Shown: in pieces, positions 44,481-57,437 of the stretch | How positions within the stretch are numbered: position 1 is the first letter of the stretch | Layout of the letters: every line of letters begins with the position of its first letter | Source of the DNA: Candidatus Pelagibacter sp. | GTDB lineage: Bacteria; Pseudomonadota; Alphaproteobacteria; Pelagibacterales; Pelagibacteraceae | Assembly: GCA_028099475.1 (NCBI GenBank) | Contig: JAOHHF010000003.1 | Span: 1-58,413 of the forward strand | Direction: 5' to 3' | DNA: 58,413 nucleotides | Made by a program: the position numbers and the translations under genes | Notes under the pieces: model-generated | Told to the model about the DNA's origin: nothing | The model's database searches: none | Seen by the model: the letters and a program-made list of their open reading frames with translations, nothing else

Positions 44481-47390
44481 ATGTCAGCATCAAAAAATCT
44501 TGAATACGAAAAAACTTCATTTTTAAACAAATCTAATAGTGCATTTATTGAACGAATGTACCTTAAGTTTGTTAATAAAGATGAAGATTTACCTGATAGT
44601 TGGAGAGATTATTTTGAAGGTATCGGAGATGAATTAAATATTGTTGCAAAAGAAATTAATGGTCCGTCATGGGGGCCAAAAAATGATAAGATAGATATTG
44701 ACGAACTTCAAAAAAAAATTGATCAAGAGGATTATAATTCCTACGGTGATGTTTCTATTAGCAATAATACAAACCTAAGTTCATCTGGATCAAACGAGGA
44801 CTCAATAAAAGCTGTTTCGATGATTAGATCATACAGACAACGAGGACATCTTATAGCTAAATTAGATCCACTTGGATTACTTAAATCAGATTACTTAGAT
44901 GAATTGCATCCTGATTCTTTTGGTTTTAAAAAAGCAGATTATCAAAAAAATATTTATCTTGGTGGAGTAATCAATAAACAAAGTTCAAATATTAAGGAAA
45001 TACTCGGATTCTTAAAAAAAACTTATTGTGGACCTGTTGGATATGAATACATGCATATTTCGAATCCAACAGAAAGAAAATGGTTTAGAGATAGAATAGA
45101 AAAATCAAAAGATAATTTAAATTTTACAAAAAATGGTAAGGAAGCTATTTTAAATAAATTAATTCAAGCTGAAGGTTTTGAAAAATTTCTTCACACAAAA
45201 TATGTTGGAACAAAAAGATTTGGATTAGATGGTGGAGAAAGTTTAATACCAGCTCTAGAGCAGATAATTAAAATTAGCGGACAATCTCAAGTTAAAGAAG
45301 TTAAGATTGGAATGTCTCATAGAGGAAGATTAAATGTCTTAGCTAATGTTTTACAAAAATCATACAAAAGAATATTTAATGAATTTGCTGGAGAATTTGG
45401 CAACTCTTCAGAGGAAGGTGCCGGAGACGTTAAATATCATTTGGGAGCTTCATCTAATAGAGAGTTTGATGGAAATTCTGTTCATGTAAGCTTAACAGAT
45501 AACCCATCACATCTAGAAGCAGTTAATCCAGTTGTGCTTGGTCAAACAAGAGCAAAACAATATTTTCATAAAGATAAAGAAAGAAATAAAGTTATTCCAA
45601 TATTAATTCATGGAGATGCTGCTTTCGCTGGTCAAGGTGTTGTAGCCGAATGTTTTGCTATGTCTGGACTGCCTGGTCATAACACAGGTGGCACAATTCA
45701 TATTATAGTTAATAATCAAATAGGTTTTACGACTAGCCCAAGATTTGCTCGATCTTCTCCATATCCTTCGGATGTTGCAAAAATGGTTGATGCTCCAATA
45801 ATTCACGCTAATGGTGATGACCCAGAAGCAGTTGTTTATGCGGCTAGAATAGCAACTGAATTTAGACTGAAATTCAATAGAGACGTAGTAGTGGATTTAA
45901 TTTGTTATAGAAGATTTGGCCATAATGAAGGGGACGAACCATCGTTTACTCAACCTTTGATGTATGAAAAAATTAGGTCACATCCCTCAACTACAAATGT
46001 CTATGGAAAGAAACTTGTAGATGAAAATGTTATTTCAAACGAGAGTTTAAATAACTCAATAAAAACTTTTAAAAATTTACTCGATGATCAATTTAAAAAT
46101 GCAAAAGACTATAAGCCAAAAATTGCCTGGTTTGAGGGCACATGGTCAGCTTACAAACCTGAAAAAGGTAAAGATAAGAGGGGAATTACTGGAGCAGATA
46201 TTAAAAAACTTTTAGAAATTTCAGAAAAAATAAATGTATCTTCAGATGAATTAAATTTACATAAAACAATTGTAAAAATATTAAAAAACAGAAGAGAGTC
46301 TGTTAAAAATGGAAATAATATTGATTGGTCAACTGCAGAAGCTTTAGCCTTTGGATCTTTATTAGAAGATGGATATCCAGTACGATTGGTTGGTCAAGAC
46401 TCTGGAAGAGGAACTTTTAGTCAAAGACACTCTGTATTAAGAAATCAAAAAGATAACAGCCGATATGTTCCTTTAAATAATATTTCAAACAATCAAAAAC
46501 AATTTGAGGTGGTTGATAGCTTTTTATCTGAACTAGCTGTTTTAGGATTTGAGTATGGTTATAGTTTAGTGGAACCAAATACACTTACTCTTTGGGAAGC
46601 ACAGTTTGGAGATTTTGCAAATGGAGCACAAGTTGTTATAGATCAATTTATAGCATCAGGTGAGAGAAAATGGCGAAGAGCATCTGGATTAGTAATGCTA
46701 CTACCACATGGATATGAAGGTCAAGGACCAGAACATTCATCAGCTAGATTAGAAAGATTTTTACAATTGTGCTCAAATGATAATATGCAAGTAATGAATT
46801 GTACAACACCTGCAAACTATTTTCATGCTCTAAGACGACAAATGCTTAGAGATTTTAGAAAACCATTAATTATGATGACCCCAAAATCATTACTTAGAAA
46901 CAAATATTGTGTTTCAAATATAGAAGATTTTAGTAAAACAAACTCTTTTCATAGAATACTATGGGATCATGCAGTAGATCCGCAAACCAAAGGTTTTATA
47001 AAGTTAAAAAAAAGTTCTGAGATAAAAAAAGTAATTATGTGTTCTGGTAAAGTTTATTTCGATTTACTAGAGGCTAGAGAAAAATTAAAAAAAGATGATG
47101 TGATTTTATTTAGAATAGAACAACTTTATCCATTTCCAGCAAAAACTCTTGTAAAAGAGCTTAAACCGTACGCGAAGAATGCTAAATTTTTTTGGTGTCA
47201 GGAAGAGCCTAAAAATATGGGGGCTTGGTTTTCAGTAAGAGATTATATCCAATGGACATTAGATACTATTAAGGCTAATAATAACTCAATTTCTTATATT
47301 GGAAGAAGTCCAGATGCATCACCTGCAACAGGATATGCAAAAAGACACATTTCTCAACAACAAGAAATAATTAATAAGGTTTTTGAATAA
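44481..47390 (+). CDS. sucA: 2-oxoglutarate dehydrogenase E1 component
   Basis: This thiamine-diphosphate enzyme decarboxylates 2-oxoglutarate and passes succinyl groups to the SucB lipoyl arm. The 969-residue length is full for E1o. Visible features are the N-terminal E2-binding-like segment (NSAFIERMYLKFVNKDEDLP), the GMSHRGRLNVLANV and HGDAAFAGQGVVAE ThDP region, DSGRGTFSQRHSV and the late PEHSSARLERFLQL. sucB follows after 5 bases and lpdA after that, so the whole complex is encoded together. Confidence 0.97.
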   Translation: MSASKNLEYEKTSFLNKSNSAFIERMYLKFVNKDEDLPDSWRDYFEGIGDELNIVAKEINGPSWGPKNDKIDIDELQKKIDQEDYNSYGDVSISNNTNLSSSGSNEDSIKAVSMIRSYRQRGHLIAKLDPLGLLKSDYLDELHPDSFGFKKADYQKNIYLGGVINKQSSNIKEILGFLKKTYCGPVGYEYMHISNPTERKWFRDRIEKSKDNLNFTKNGKEAILNKLIQAEGFEKFLHTKYVGTKRFGLDGGESLIPALEQIIKISGQSQVKEVKIGMSHRGRLNVLANVLQKSYKRIFNEFAGEFGNSSEEGAGDVKYHLGASSNREFDGNSVHVSLTDNPSHLEAVNPVVLGQTRAKQYFHKDKERNKVIPILIHGDAAFAGQGVVAECFAMSGLPGHNTGGTIHIIVNNQIGFTTSPRFARSSPYPSDVAKMVDAPIIHANGDDPEAVVYAARIATEFRLKFNRDVVVDLICYRRFGHNEGDEPSFTQPLMYEKIRSHPSTTNVYGKKLVDENVISNESLNNSIKTFKNLLDDQFKNAKDYKPKIAWFEGTWSAYKPEKGKDKRGITGADIKKLLEISEKINVSSDELNLHKTIVKILKNRRESVKNGNNIDWSTAEALAFGSLLEDGYPVRLVGQDSGRGTFSQRHSVLRNQKDNSRYVPLNNISNNQKQFEVVDSFLSELAVLGFEYGYSLVEPNTLTLWEAQFGDFANGAQVVIDQFIASGERKWRRASGLVMLLPHGYEGQGPEHSSARLERFLQLCSNDNMQVMNCTTPANYFHALRRQMLRDFRKPLIMMTPKSLLRNKYCVSNIEDFSKTNSFHRILWDHAVDPQTKGFIKLKKSSEIKKVIMCSGKVYFDLLEAREKLKKDDVILFRIEQLYPFPAKTLVKELKPYAKNAKFFWCQEEPKNMGAWFSVRDYIQWTLDTIKANNNSISYIGRSPDASPATGYAKRHISQQQEIINKVFE

Positions 47391-47395
47391 TATAG

Positions 47396-48691
47396 ATGAG
47401 TGAAAAAATTGTAGTTCCTGTCCTTGGTGAAAGTATTACTGAAGCAACTGTTGCAAAATGGTTAAAGAACGCTGGTGATACTGTTGAAGCAGATGAGCCA
47501 ATTGTAGAGCTTGAAACAGATAAAGTTAATCTAGAAGTGCCATCACCAATAACTGGTGTGTTGACAGAAATAAACTCAAAAGATGGTTCGGTAGTAGAAG
47601 TTGGAGCTTTATTGGGCTCAGTCTCTGATAATGGATCTTCAGGATCAGTTAAAAAAGAAGAAATTAAAAAAATTGAACCTACATCGAAAGAAAATAATGT
47701 TATAAAATTAGACACCCCAAAAAAAGAGCCAAAAGTTTTTGAGGAAAAACCAAAGAAAGAAAGTCAAAAAGAAAAACCATTAGTTTTAACTGATGAAGTG
47801 CCTGAAGAAAAAAAAATTAGTCAAGATAAAGATAATCAAACACTTTCACCAGCTGTTAGAAAAATAGTTGTTGAGAATAAAATAGATATTAATTCAATTA
47901 AAGGGTCTGGAAAAGATGGGAGAGTTTTAAAAGGAGATCTTATTAGTTTAATGGGAACCAATCCACAACCCTCAGAAAGAAAAGCTCAGTATGGTCAAGA
48001 AGAAAGAATTAAAATGACCAGACTAAGACAAACAATAGCAAAGAGATTAAAACAAGCTCAAGAAAATGCAGCTTTATTAACTACATTTAATGAAGTTGAT
48101 ATGACGAATATTATGGAAATGAGAAAAGAAAATCAGCAAGATTTTCAAAACCGTTATGGAATAAAATTGGGCTTCATGTCTTTTTTTGTTAAAGCATGCG
48201 TAGTTGCGTTAAAAATTTTTCCAGCGGTTAATGCTGAAATAGACGGGGATGAAATAGTTTATAAAAATTATTACAATCTTAGTTTTGCTGTAGGAACGGA
48301 AAAAGGTTTGGTAGTACCTGTATTAAGAGATGCTGATGAATTATCATTTGCTGATATTGAAAAAAATATTAAAGAAATTTCAGAAAAAGCAAGAGATGGA
48401 AAATTAACTATTGAAGATCTTCAAGGAGGAACTTTTACAATAAGTAATGGAGGAGTTTATGGATCAATGTTATCAACTCCAATTCTAAACCTTCCTCAAT
48501 CGGGAGTACTTGGAATGCATAATATTGTCGAAAGACCTGTTGTTGTTGATGGAGAAATAAAAATAAGACCCATTATGTATTTAGCTTTATCGTACGATCA
48601 TAGAATAATTGATGGCAAAGAGTCGGTTTCATTTTTAAAAATGGTTAAAGAAAATTTAGAGGACCCTAGAAGGTTGTTTTTGGATATTTAA
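47396..48691 (+). CDS. sucB: Dihydrolipoamide succinyltransferase E2 component
   Basis: This forms the core of the 2-oxoglutarate dehydrogenase complex. The 431-residue protein has one N-terminal lipoyl domain with the lipoylated Lys in [11 protein letters not shown], a charged Lys/Glu-rich linker, a peripheral-subunit-binding domain ([27 protein letters not shown]) and the catalytic domain ending in [11 protein letters not shown] with the active His. The start is 5 bases after sucA and the stop touches the lpdA start. Confidence 0.96.
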   Translation: MSEKIVVPVLGESITEATVAKWLKNAGDTVEADEPIVELETDKVNLEVPSPITGVLTEINSKDGSVVEVGALLGSVSDNGSSGSVKKEEIKKIEPTSKENNVIKLDTPKKEPKVFEEKPKKESQKEKPLVLTDEVPEEKKISQDKDNQTLSPAVRKIVVENKIDINSIKGSGKDGRVLKGDLISLMGTNPQPSERKAQYGQEERIKMTRLRQTIAKRLKQAQENAALLTTFNEVDMTNIMEMRKENQQDFQNRYGIKLGFMSFFVKACVVALKIFPAVNAEIDGDEIVYKNYYNLSFAVGTEKGLVVPVLRDADELSFADIEKNIKEISEKARDGKLTIEDLQGGTFTISNGGVYGSMLSTPILNLPQSGVLGMHNIVERPVVVDGEIKIRPIMYLALSYDHRIIDGKESVSFLKMVKENLEDPRRLFLDI

Positions 48692-50092
48692 ATGTCAGAA
48701 AAATTTCAAGCAGTAGTAATTGGAGGAGGTCCTGGTGGGTATGTTTGTGCTATTAGACTCGCTCAACTTGGATTAAAAACAGCGTGTATTGAATCTAGAG
48801 GATCTCTTGGAGGAACTTGTTTAAATGTTGGATGTATACCTTCAAAAAGTTTATTAAATCTATCTGAAGAATTTCACAAAGTTCAAAACCTATCTAGCAA
48901 AGGAATTGAAGTCGGTGAAGTTAAGCTTAATCTTGAAAAAATGATGAAAAGTAAAGATAAAGCAGTGACTATACTTACAAAAGGTGTGGAGTTTTTATTA
49001 AAGAAAAACAAGGTTACTTATTACAAAGGAACTGGAAGCTTCAACTCTAAAAATGAAATCATAATTAAAGACGATCAAAATAAAGAGACCATCATCGAAG
49101 CTGAAAAAACAGTGATAGCAACTGGTTCTGTGGCAGTGTCTTTACCTGGAATAGAAATTGATGAGAAAGTCATTGTATCTTCAACGGGCGCATTAAAATT
49201 AGATAAAGTTCCAAAAAAAATGGTTGTTGTTGGTGGTGGCTACATAGGATTAGAAATGGGCTCTGTTTGGTCAAGATTAGGAGCAGAAGTGGAAGTAGTA
49301 GAATATTTAGATCATATTACTCCAGGCATGGATAAAGAAATTTCCTCAGAATTTATGAAGATTTTGAAAAAACAAGGTATCAAATTTAATATGCAAAATA
49401 AAGTAGAGGCTATCCAAAATAATAAAACAGGAGCACTTGTTTCAACAGTTGATAAAGATGGTAAAAAAAATAATTTTGATTGTGATGTTGTGCTTATTTC
49501 AGTTGGAAGGAAAGCAAACACTAATGGTTTAAACCTAGAAGCTGCTGGTGTTGAATTAGATGAAAGAAAAAGAGTTAAAACAGACAATACGTTTAAAACT
49601 AATATTAATAATATTTATGCAATAGGCGATGTTATAAGCGGACCAATGCTTGCTCATAAAGCAGAAGATGAAGGAGTTGCAGTTGCCGAAAATATTGCAG
49701 GTCAATCAGGTCATGTTAATTATGATACAATTCCTGGAGTTGTTTACACAACACCCGAAGTAGCATCAATTGGTAAGACAGAAGAACAATTAAAAGAATT
49801 AAACACAAAATATAAAATTGGTAAGTTTTCATTCATGGCAAACTCTAGAGCAAAAGCCATAGATGATGCAGAAGGCTTTGTTAAAATTTTAGCAGATGAA
49901 ACTACCGATAAAGTTTTAGGTGCTCACATTATTGGCCCTCATGCAGGAGAACTTATCGCAGAAATAGGAGTTGCTATGGAATTTGGTGCAAGTTCAGAAG
50001 ATATAGCAAGAACCTGTCATGCTCATCCAACATTTTCAGAAGCTGTTAAAGAAGCAGCATTATCAGTAGATAAAAGAGCAATACACTCTTAA
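48692..50092 (+). CDS. lpdA: Dihydrolipoamide dehydrogenase E3 component
   Basis: This flavoprotein reoxidises the lipoyl arm and makes NADH. The 466-residue protein shows the FAD motif [16 protein letters not shown], the redox disulfide [13 protein letters not shown], the NAD motif [19 protein letters not shown] and the catalytic HAHPTFSEA near the end. It follows sucB with no gap and can serve other 2-oxoacid complexes as well. Confidence 0.97.
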   Translation: MSEKFQAVVIGGGPGGYVCAIRLAQLGLKTACIESRGSLGGTCLNVGCIPSKSLLNLSEEFHKVQNLSSKGIEVGEVKLNLEKMMKSKDKAVTILTKGVEFLLKKNKVTYYKGTGSFNSKNEIIIKDDQNKETIIEAEKTVIATGSVAVSLPGIEIDEKVIVSSTGALKLDKVPKKMVVVGGGYIGLEMGSVWSRLGAEVEVVEYLDHITPGMDKEISSEFMKILKKQGIKFNMQNKVEAIQNNKTGALVSTVDKDGKKNNFDCDVVLISVGRKANTNGLNLEAAGVELDERKRVKTDNTFKTNINNIYAIGDVISGPMLAHKAEDEGVAVAENIAGQSGHVNYDTIPGVVYTTPEVASIGKTEEQLKELNTKYKIGKFSFMANSRAKAIDDAEGFVKILADETTDKVLGAHIIGPHAGELIAEIGVAMEFGASSEDIARTCHAHPTFSEAVKEAALSVDKRAIHS

Positions 50093-50114
50093 TAAATTTT
50101 CATATTATTAAAAT

Positions 50115-52070
50115 ATGAAAGTACCGATTCTTTTACCAAATATATTTAATCATCCTTTTACCTACGAGAGTGATATTGATTTAAAGGTAGGTGATTATGT
50201 GGTGGTACCTTTTGGTAAATCTAAGATCACAGGAGTAGTTTGGGATGAATTTGAGAAGAAAAATAATAGAAATTTTAAGATAAAGAATGTTCTAAAAAAA
50301 TTAGATGTTATTCCGTTAAAAAAAACCACAATGAAATTCCTTAACTGGTTTTCAGAGTACAATATAATTCCTAAAGGAATGGCTTTAAAATTAGTTTTGT
50401 TAAGTAGTAATGCTATAGAAAAGTTTCATAAAGATACCTATAAAATTTTTGACATAAATACCAAAAAAAATTCAATAAAGCTTTCTGAGGAACAAAAAAA
50501 ATCTCTTAAAAAAATGAATGATTCCAATCAAAAATTTAGAGTTCATGTTCTTCAAGGAACAACAGGTTCAGGAAAAACCATGGTTTATTTCGAAGCCCTT
50601 AAAGATTTAATAAACAAAGGTTTTCAAGGCTTAATTTTATTACCAGAAATCGGCTTAACAGGTCAATTTGAAAAAAAATTTATAGAATTTTTTGGTTTTA
50701 CACCAGCAGTTTGGCACTCCGGTATTACAAAAAAAAAGAAAGAAATTATTTGGAGTGGAATTGCAAATGGAGAAATTAAAGTTGTTATAGGTGCAAGATC
50801 ATCATTATTTTTACCATTTAAAAAACTAGGTTTAATTATTGTTGATGAAGAACATGATCAATCTTACAAACAAGACGAGGGTGTTACATATAATGCAAGA
50901 GATATGGCTATTTCAAGAGCATCATTTGAAAATATCCCTATCAATTTAATAACTGCAGTTCCATCAATTGAAACTTATGAAAATATTAAAAAAGGTAAAT
51001 ATAGTATCTCAAAATTAGAAAAACGTTATCAAAACGCATCTTTACCAAATTATGAAATAATAAATCTAAATGATACTAAATTAGAAAAACAATCATGGCT
51101 TTCAAAAAAAATAATTGAGAAAGTAAATTTTCATCTTGATAAAAATGATCAAGTGTTATTTTTTTTAAATAGACGAGGGTTTTCTCCACATGTACTTTGC
51201 AACAAATGCTTCAATAGTTACTCATGTCCTAATTGTTCAATTAATTTAGTTTATCATAAAAAAAAGAATAATTTATTGTGCCATTATTGTGGTTTTAAAT
51301 CATCTTTAAAAAGAACTTGCGTAAAAGATGGGGATTGTGAATTTATTTTTAGTGGTCCTGGTGTTGAAAGAATATCAGAAGAAGTTAAAAAAAACTTTCC
51401 ATCAAAAAAAATTGAAATTTTTTCAAGTGATACAATGAATAAAAAAGACTCTAGTGATAAACTAGAAAAAATAATTAATAATGAAGTTCAAATTTTAGTT
51501 GGGACACAGCTAATCTCAAAAGGCTTTCATTTTCCAAGTCTTAATTGTATTGTGGTAGTTGATATTGATCTTTCCTCACAAGGACATGATTTAAGAGGAG
51601 CTGAAAAAAACTTACAGTTATATCATCAACTTTCTGGACGTGCAGGGAGAACTGGGAAACCAGCAACTGTGTATTTTCAAACTTATAATACTAATACCAA
51701 AATGATTTCTGATTTAACAAATAGTAATCCTGATGTCTTTCTTGATAGAGAATTAGATATTAGAAGACAAAACAAGCTTCCACCATTTCAAAGATTTATT
51801 TCTTTAATTTTAACAGGTGACAATGAAACAAAATTAGAAAAAGAAGCTTTTTATTTTAAAAATTTTATTGAAAAAAAAATTAATGGAAGAGTGTTAGGAC
51901 CAGTTAGTGCACCAATTTTTAGATTAAAAAGAAAATTTAGAATAAGAATGTTAATTAGGGGCTCAAAATCTCTCAAATTACAGAATTCAATCGCTGAAAT
52001 TATCCCAAATTACAAATTTTCATCAGGAATAAAACTTTCAGTTGATGTTGATCCAATAAACTTCAATTAA
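50115..52070 (+). CDS. priA: Primosomal replication-restart helicase PriA
   Basis: PriA recognises stalled forks and reloads the replisome. The 651-residue protein, somewhat shorter than the E. coli one, has a short N-terminal DNA-binding region, Walker A GTTGSGKT, the DEEHD box (IIVDEEHDQSYKQDEG), zinc-binding cysteines (CNKCFNSYSCPNC, LLCHYCG) and the helicase motifs LVGTQLISKGFHFP and HQLSGRAGR. It has its own place between lpdA and the ATP synthase operon, preceded by a 22-base gap. Confidence 0.95.
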   Translation: MKVPILLPNIFNHPFTYESDIDLKVGDYVVVPFGKSKITGVVWDEFEKKNNRNFKIKNVLKKLDVIPLKKTTMKFLNWFSEYNIIPKGMALKLVLLSSNAIEKFHKDTYKIFDINTKKNSIKLSEEQKKSLKKMNDSNQKFRVHVLQGTTGSGKTMVYFEALKDLINKGFQGLILLPEIGLTGQFEKKFIEFFGFTPAVWHSGITKKKKEIIWSGIANGEIKVVIGARSSLFLPFKKLGLIIVDEEHDQSYKQDEGVTYNARDMAISRASFENIPINLITAVPSIETYENIKKGKYSISKLEKRYQNASLPNYEIINLNDTKLEKQSWLSKKIIEKVNFHLDKNDQVLFFLNRRGFSPHVLCNKCFNSYSCPNCSINLVYHKKKNNLLCHYCGFKSSLKRTCVKDGDCEFIFSGPGVERISEEVKKNFPSKKIEIFSSDTMNKKDSSDKLEKIINNEVQILVGTQLISKGFHFPSLNCIVVVDIDLSSQGHDLRGAEKNLQLYHQLSGRAGRTGKPATVYFQTYNTNTKMISDLTNSNPDVFLDRELDIRRQNKLPPFQRFISLILTGDNETKLEKEAFYFKNFIEKKINGRVLGPVSAPIFRLKRKFRIRMLIRGSKSLKLQNSIAEIIPNYKFSSGIKLSVDVDPINFN

Positions 52071-52178
52071 CCTTTAAAAAAAGGCCTTTTAATCGAATGT
52101 GCTACTTGAAGACATAATAGTCATATGCTAATTAGAGCGTGATTTTAAAATAATCTTCAACATAACAGAGGTACCAAG
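52071..52178 (+). promoter_or_regulatory. Intergenic region before the F1 ATP synthase operon, probable promoter
   Basis: This 108-base gap begins with AAAAGGCCTTTT (52079-52090), a perfect 12-base palindrome, inside which CCTTT/AAAGG can also pair; it may be a weak terminator for priA. CATAAT (52113-52118) resembles a -10 box but has no convincing -35 partner. AGAGGT at 52167-52172 is a good ribosome site for the TTG start of atpH. No gene is visible in it. Confidence 0.4.
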
Positions 52179-52736
52179 TTGAGTAAAAATAAGGGATTTT
52201 CAATAACTTCAGCTGAAAGATATTCTTTAGCTTTATATGAGCTTGCTAGCGAAAACAATGTTCTTGCACAAGTAGAAGATCAATCCTTATCTATCTTAAA
52301 TTTGATTTCCTCTAGTAAAGATTTTTCAAATTTGATTAAGGATCCAACAAACAACAAAGATGATCTTTTAAAAGTTATTAGCAGTATTTCTGATAATAAT
52401 AAATTTGAAACATTATTAAAAAGTTTTTTAAGTTTTCTAGTTACAAAAAGACGTTTTTTTTATGTTGAGCAAATCTTAAAGAGTTTTATAGAAACTTGTT
52501 CTCAAAAAAGAGGAGAATTAAAAGCTGAATTAAAGTCTGCAAAAGAACTATCTAGTGATGAGATTTCTAAAATCACAGATGAACTTACTAAAAACTTTAG
52601 TTCTAAAATAAAATTAAACTACAAACATGACGAAAGTTTAATAGGAGGTTTAGTAGTGCAAGTTGGAAGCACTATGGTGGATACCTCAATTAAAAATAAA
52701 TTACAACAAATCGAAAACAGAATGATAGAGGCATAA
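52179..52736 (+). CDS. atpH: ATP synthase F1 delta subunit
   Basis: Delta joins the F1 head to the peripheral stalk. The 185-residue protein has the family features SAERYSLALYELA near the N-terminus and LIGGLVVQVGSTMVDTSIKNKL near the end. The start is TTG (52179), supported by AGAGGT at 52167-52172; no ATG is available at the expected N-terminus. It is the first gene of atpHAGDC and ends directly before atpA. The F0 genes are not here, as is usual in Alphaproteobacteria. Confidence 0.93.
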   Translation: MSKNKGFSITSAERYSLALYELASENNVLAQVEDQSLSILNLISSSKDFSNLIKDPTNNKDDLLKVISSISDNNKFETLLKSFLSFLVTKRRFFYVEQILKSFIETCSQKRGELKAELKSAKELSSDEISKITDELTKNFSSKIKLNYKHDESLIGGLVVQVGSTMVDTSIKNKLQQIENRMIEA

Positions 52737-54272
52737 ATGGAAATAAATCCTTCAGAAGTAACAAAGATACTAAAAGAACAAATTAAAAATTTTGGTGATA
52801 AAGCAGAAGTAACCGAAGTTGGGCAAGTATTATCAGTAGGAGATGGTATTGCTAGAATTTATGGTCTTGATAATGTTCAGGCTGGAGAGATGGTTGAGTT
52901 TGCTGATGGATCTAAAGGTATGGCCTTAAACTTAGAAAGTGAAAATGTTGGAGTTGTAATCTTTGGAGATGACAGAAATATTAAAGAAGGTGATACAGTT
53001 AAAAGAACTGGAAACATTGTTGATACTCCGGTTGGAAAAGAATTATTAGGTAGAGTTGTTGATGGGTTAGGAAATCCAATTGATGGCAAAGGACCATTGG
53101 ATAAAAGTGTTAAAAAAAGTAGAGTTGAAGTTAAAGCTCCTGGAATTATTCCAAGACAATCAGTTAGTGAACCTATGCAAACAGGTCTAAAATCTATTGA
53201 TAGTTTAGTTCCAGTTGGAAGGGGTCAACGTGAATTAATTATTGGAGACAGACAAACGGGCAAAACTGCAGTTGCAATCGATGCAATTATTAACCAAAAG
53301 AAAATTAATGAGTCTGGTGATGAGAAACAAAAACTTTATTGCATTTATGTAGCGATTGGTCAAAAAAGATCAACTGTAAGACAAATCCAAAAAACATTAG
53401 AAGAGGCTGGAGCAATGGAATATACAACAATCGTTGCAGCAACAGCATCTGACTCGGCACCACTTCAGTTTTTAGCACCTTATACAGGGTGTACTATGGG
53501 TGAATATTTTAGAGATAATGGAATGCATGGATTAATTATTTATGATGATTTATCTAAGCAGGCTGTTGCTTATAGACAAATGTCTCTATTGTTAAGAAGA
53601 CCTCCAGGACGTGAAGCTTATCCTGGTGATGTATTCTATCTTCATAGCAGACTGTTAGAAAGAGCTGCAAAATTAAGTGATGAGCATGGTGGAGGTTCTT
53701 TAACAGCACTTCCAATTATTGAAACACAAGGTGGTGACGTATCTGCGTTTATTCCAACTAACGTAATTTCAATAACAGATGGTCAAATTTTCTTAGAAAC
53801 TGAACTTTTTAACCAAGGGATCAGACCAGCAATTAACGTAGGACTATCAGTTTCTAGGGTTGGTTCTTCAGCGCAAACAAAAGCTATGAAAAAAGTTTCT
53901 GGATCAATGAAATTGGAATTAGCTCAATACAGGGAGATGGCTGCTTTTGCTCAATTTGGTTCTGATTTAGATGCATCAACACAGCAACTTTTAAATAGAG
54001 GGTCAAAACTAACTGAACTTCTTAAACAAAAACAATATTCACCAATGACAGTAGCTGAACAAGTAATTTCAGTTTTCTGTGGTGTTAAAGGTTATTTGGA
54101 TGATATTGAATTGAAAGATATTGCTGAGTTTGAAAATAAAATCATTGAAAAATGTAAATCTGACAAACCTGAAATAATAGACTCAATTCAAAGCTCAGGC
54201 AAACTTGAAGATGATAAAGAAAAATTACTTATCAAAGTAATTACTCAATTAAAGGAAAACTTTAAATCTTAA
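52737..54272 (+). CDS. atpA: ATP synthase F1 alpha subunit
   Basis: This is the non-catalytic nucleotide-binding subunit of the F1 hexamer, 511 residues. It shows Walker [25 protein letters not shown], the IYDDLSKQA stretch and [16 protein letters not shown]. It starts immediately after the atpH stop and is followed 6 bases later by atpG. Confidence 0.97.
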   Translation: MEINPSEVTKILKEQIKNFGDKAEVTEVGQVLSVGDGIARIYGLDNVQAGEMVEFADGSKGMALNLESENVGVVIFGDDRNIKEGDTVKRTGNIVDTPVGKELLGRVVDGLGNPIDGKGPLDKSVKKSRVEVKAPGIIPRQSVSEPMQTGLKSIDSLVPVGRGQRELIIGDRQTGKTAVAIDAIINQKKINESGDEKQKLYCIYVAIGQKRSTVRQIQKTLEEAGAMEYTTIVAATASDSAPLQFLAPYTGCTMGEYFRDNGMHGLIIYDDLSKQAVAYRQMSLLLRRPPGREAYPGDVFYLHSRLLERAAKLSDEHGGGSLTALPIIETQGGDVSAFIPTNVISITDGQIFLETELFNQGIRPAINVGLSVSRVGSSAQTKAMKKVSGSMKLELAQYREMAAFAQFGSDLDASTQQLLNRGSKLTELLKQKQYSPMTVAEQVISVFCGVKGYLDDIELKDIAEFENKIIEKCKSDKPEIIDSIQSSGKLEDDKEKLLIKVITQLKENFKS

Positions 54273-54278
54273 TTTATT

Positions 54279-56574
<2,296 letters not shown>

Positions 56575-56575
<1 letters not shown>

Positions 56576-56967
56576 TGAGTGAAGAGTTTAAGATAGAGAT
56601 AGTAAATCCTGAAAAATCTTTTCTCGTTAAAGAAGACACAATTGAAGTTGTTGTGCCTGCTTTTGAAGGAGAGATGGGGATACTCAAAGATCACATTTCT
56701 ATAATCTCATTTTTAAAACCCGGAATTATTAAAATTTTATCTAAATCTGGAGATGAAAACTATTATGTTGAGGATGGAATTGTTGAATTTAAAAATAATA
56801 ATTTATCAATTCTAACTAGCTCAATTTTTAATCTTACAGATTTAGATAAGTCTAAACAGCAAGATTTACTTAAATTAGCTGAAGAAGAAGTGGCCAACCC
56901 TGATATTACTGACCAATCAAAGTACTTAGTTGATCAAAAAATTGAAGTATTAAGATCTCTTAATTAA
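56575..56967 (+). CDS. atpC: ATP synthase F1 epsilon subunit
   Basis: Epsilon is part of the rotor and can inhibit ATP hydrolysis. The 130-residue protein has the N-terminal beta-sandwich (VVPAFEGEMGILKDHISIISFLKPG) and a short C-terminal helical part, the typical layout. It begins within the atpD stop and overlaps the convergent rppH gene by 8 bases, so no separate terminator fits between them. Confidence 0.93.
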
Positions 56968-57436
56968 TAATTTTTCTAACTTTTTCTTGAAGCTCTTTAT
57001 AAACGTGGAGTTTAAAGTCTACTACTACTTCTGTAATTTGATCAAGATCTATCCATTTCCAATCTAAAAACTCTGGGTTTTTAGTTTTAATATTAATTTC
57101 TTTTTCTTCTCCAGTGAATTTCATTAAAAACCATTTTTGTTTTTGGCCTTTATATTTTCCCTTCCAAATAATTCCTAGTAAGCGATCAGGAAGATCATAG
57201 GTAATAGTGCCATCTAATTCTTTTATTAATTTTACACTTTTAACACTAGTTTCTTCTTCTAGCTCTCTGTAGGCCGCCTTTAAAAAATCTTCACCCTCAT
57301 CAACACCACCTTGAGGCATTTGCCAAAAATTTTTGGCGTTATCTATTCTTTTTGCAACAAAAACTTTATTTTCATTATTTAATAAAATTATTCCTACCCC
57401 AGTTCTTAGCGGTAGTTCGCTAAAATTTTTATTCAT
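56960..57436 (-). CDS. rppH: RNA pyrophosphohydrolase (Nudix family)
   Basis: RppH removes pyrophosphate from the 5' end of mRNA and so starts its decay. The 158-residue protein has TGVGIILLNNENKVFVAKR, FWQMPQGGVDEGED and the Nudix box continuing AAYRELEEETSV. The last position of the box is Thr rather than the common Gly, as occurs in this subfamily. It follows ctpA by 1 base on the minus strand, and the two probably share a transcript. Confidence 0.9.
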   Translation of the reverse strand: MNKNFSELPLRTGVGIILLNNENKVFVAKRIDNAKNFWQMPQGGVDEGEDFLKAAYRELEEETSVKSVKLIKELDGTITYDLPDRLLGIIWKGKYKGQKQKWFLMKFTGEEKEINIKTKNPEFLDWKWIDLDQITEVVVDFKLHVYKELQEKVRKIIN

Positions 57437-57437
57437 A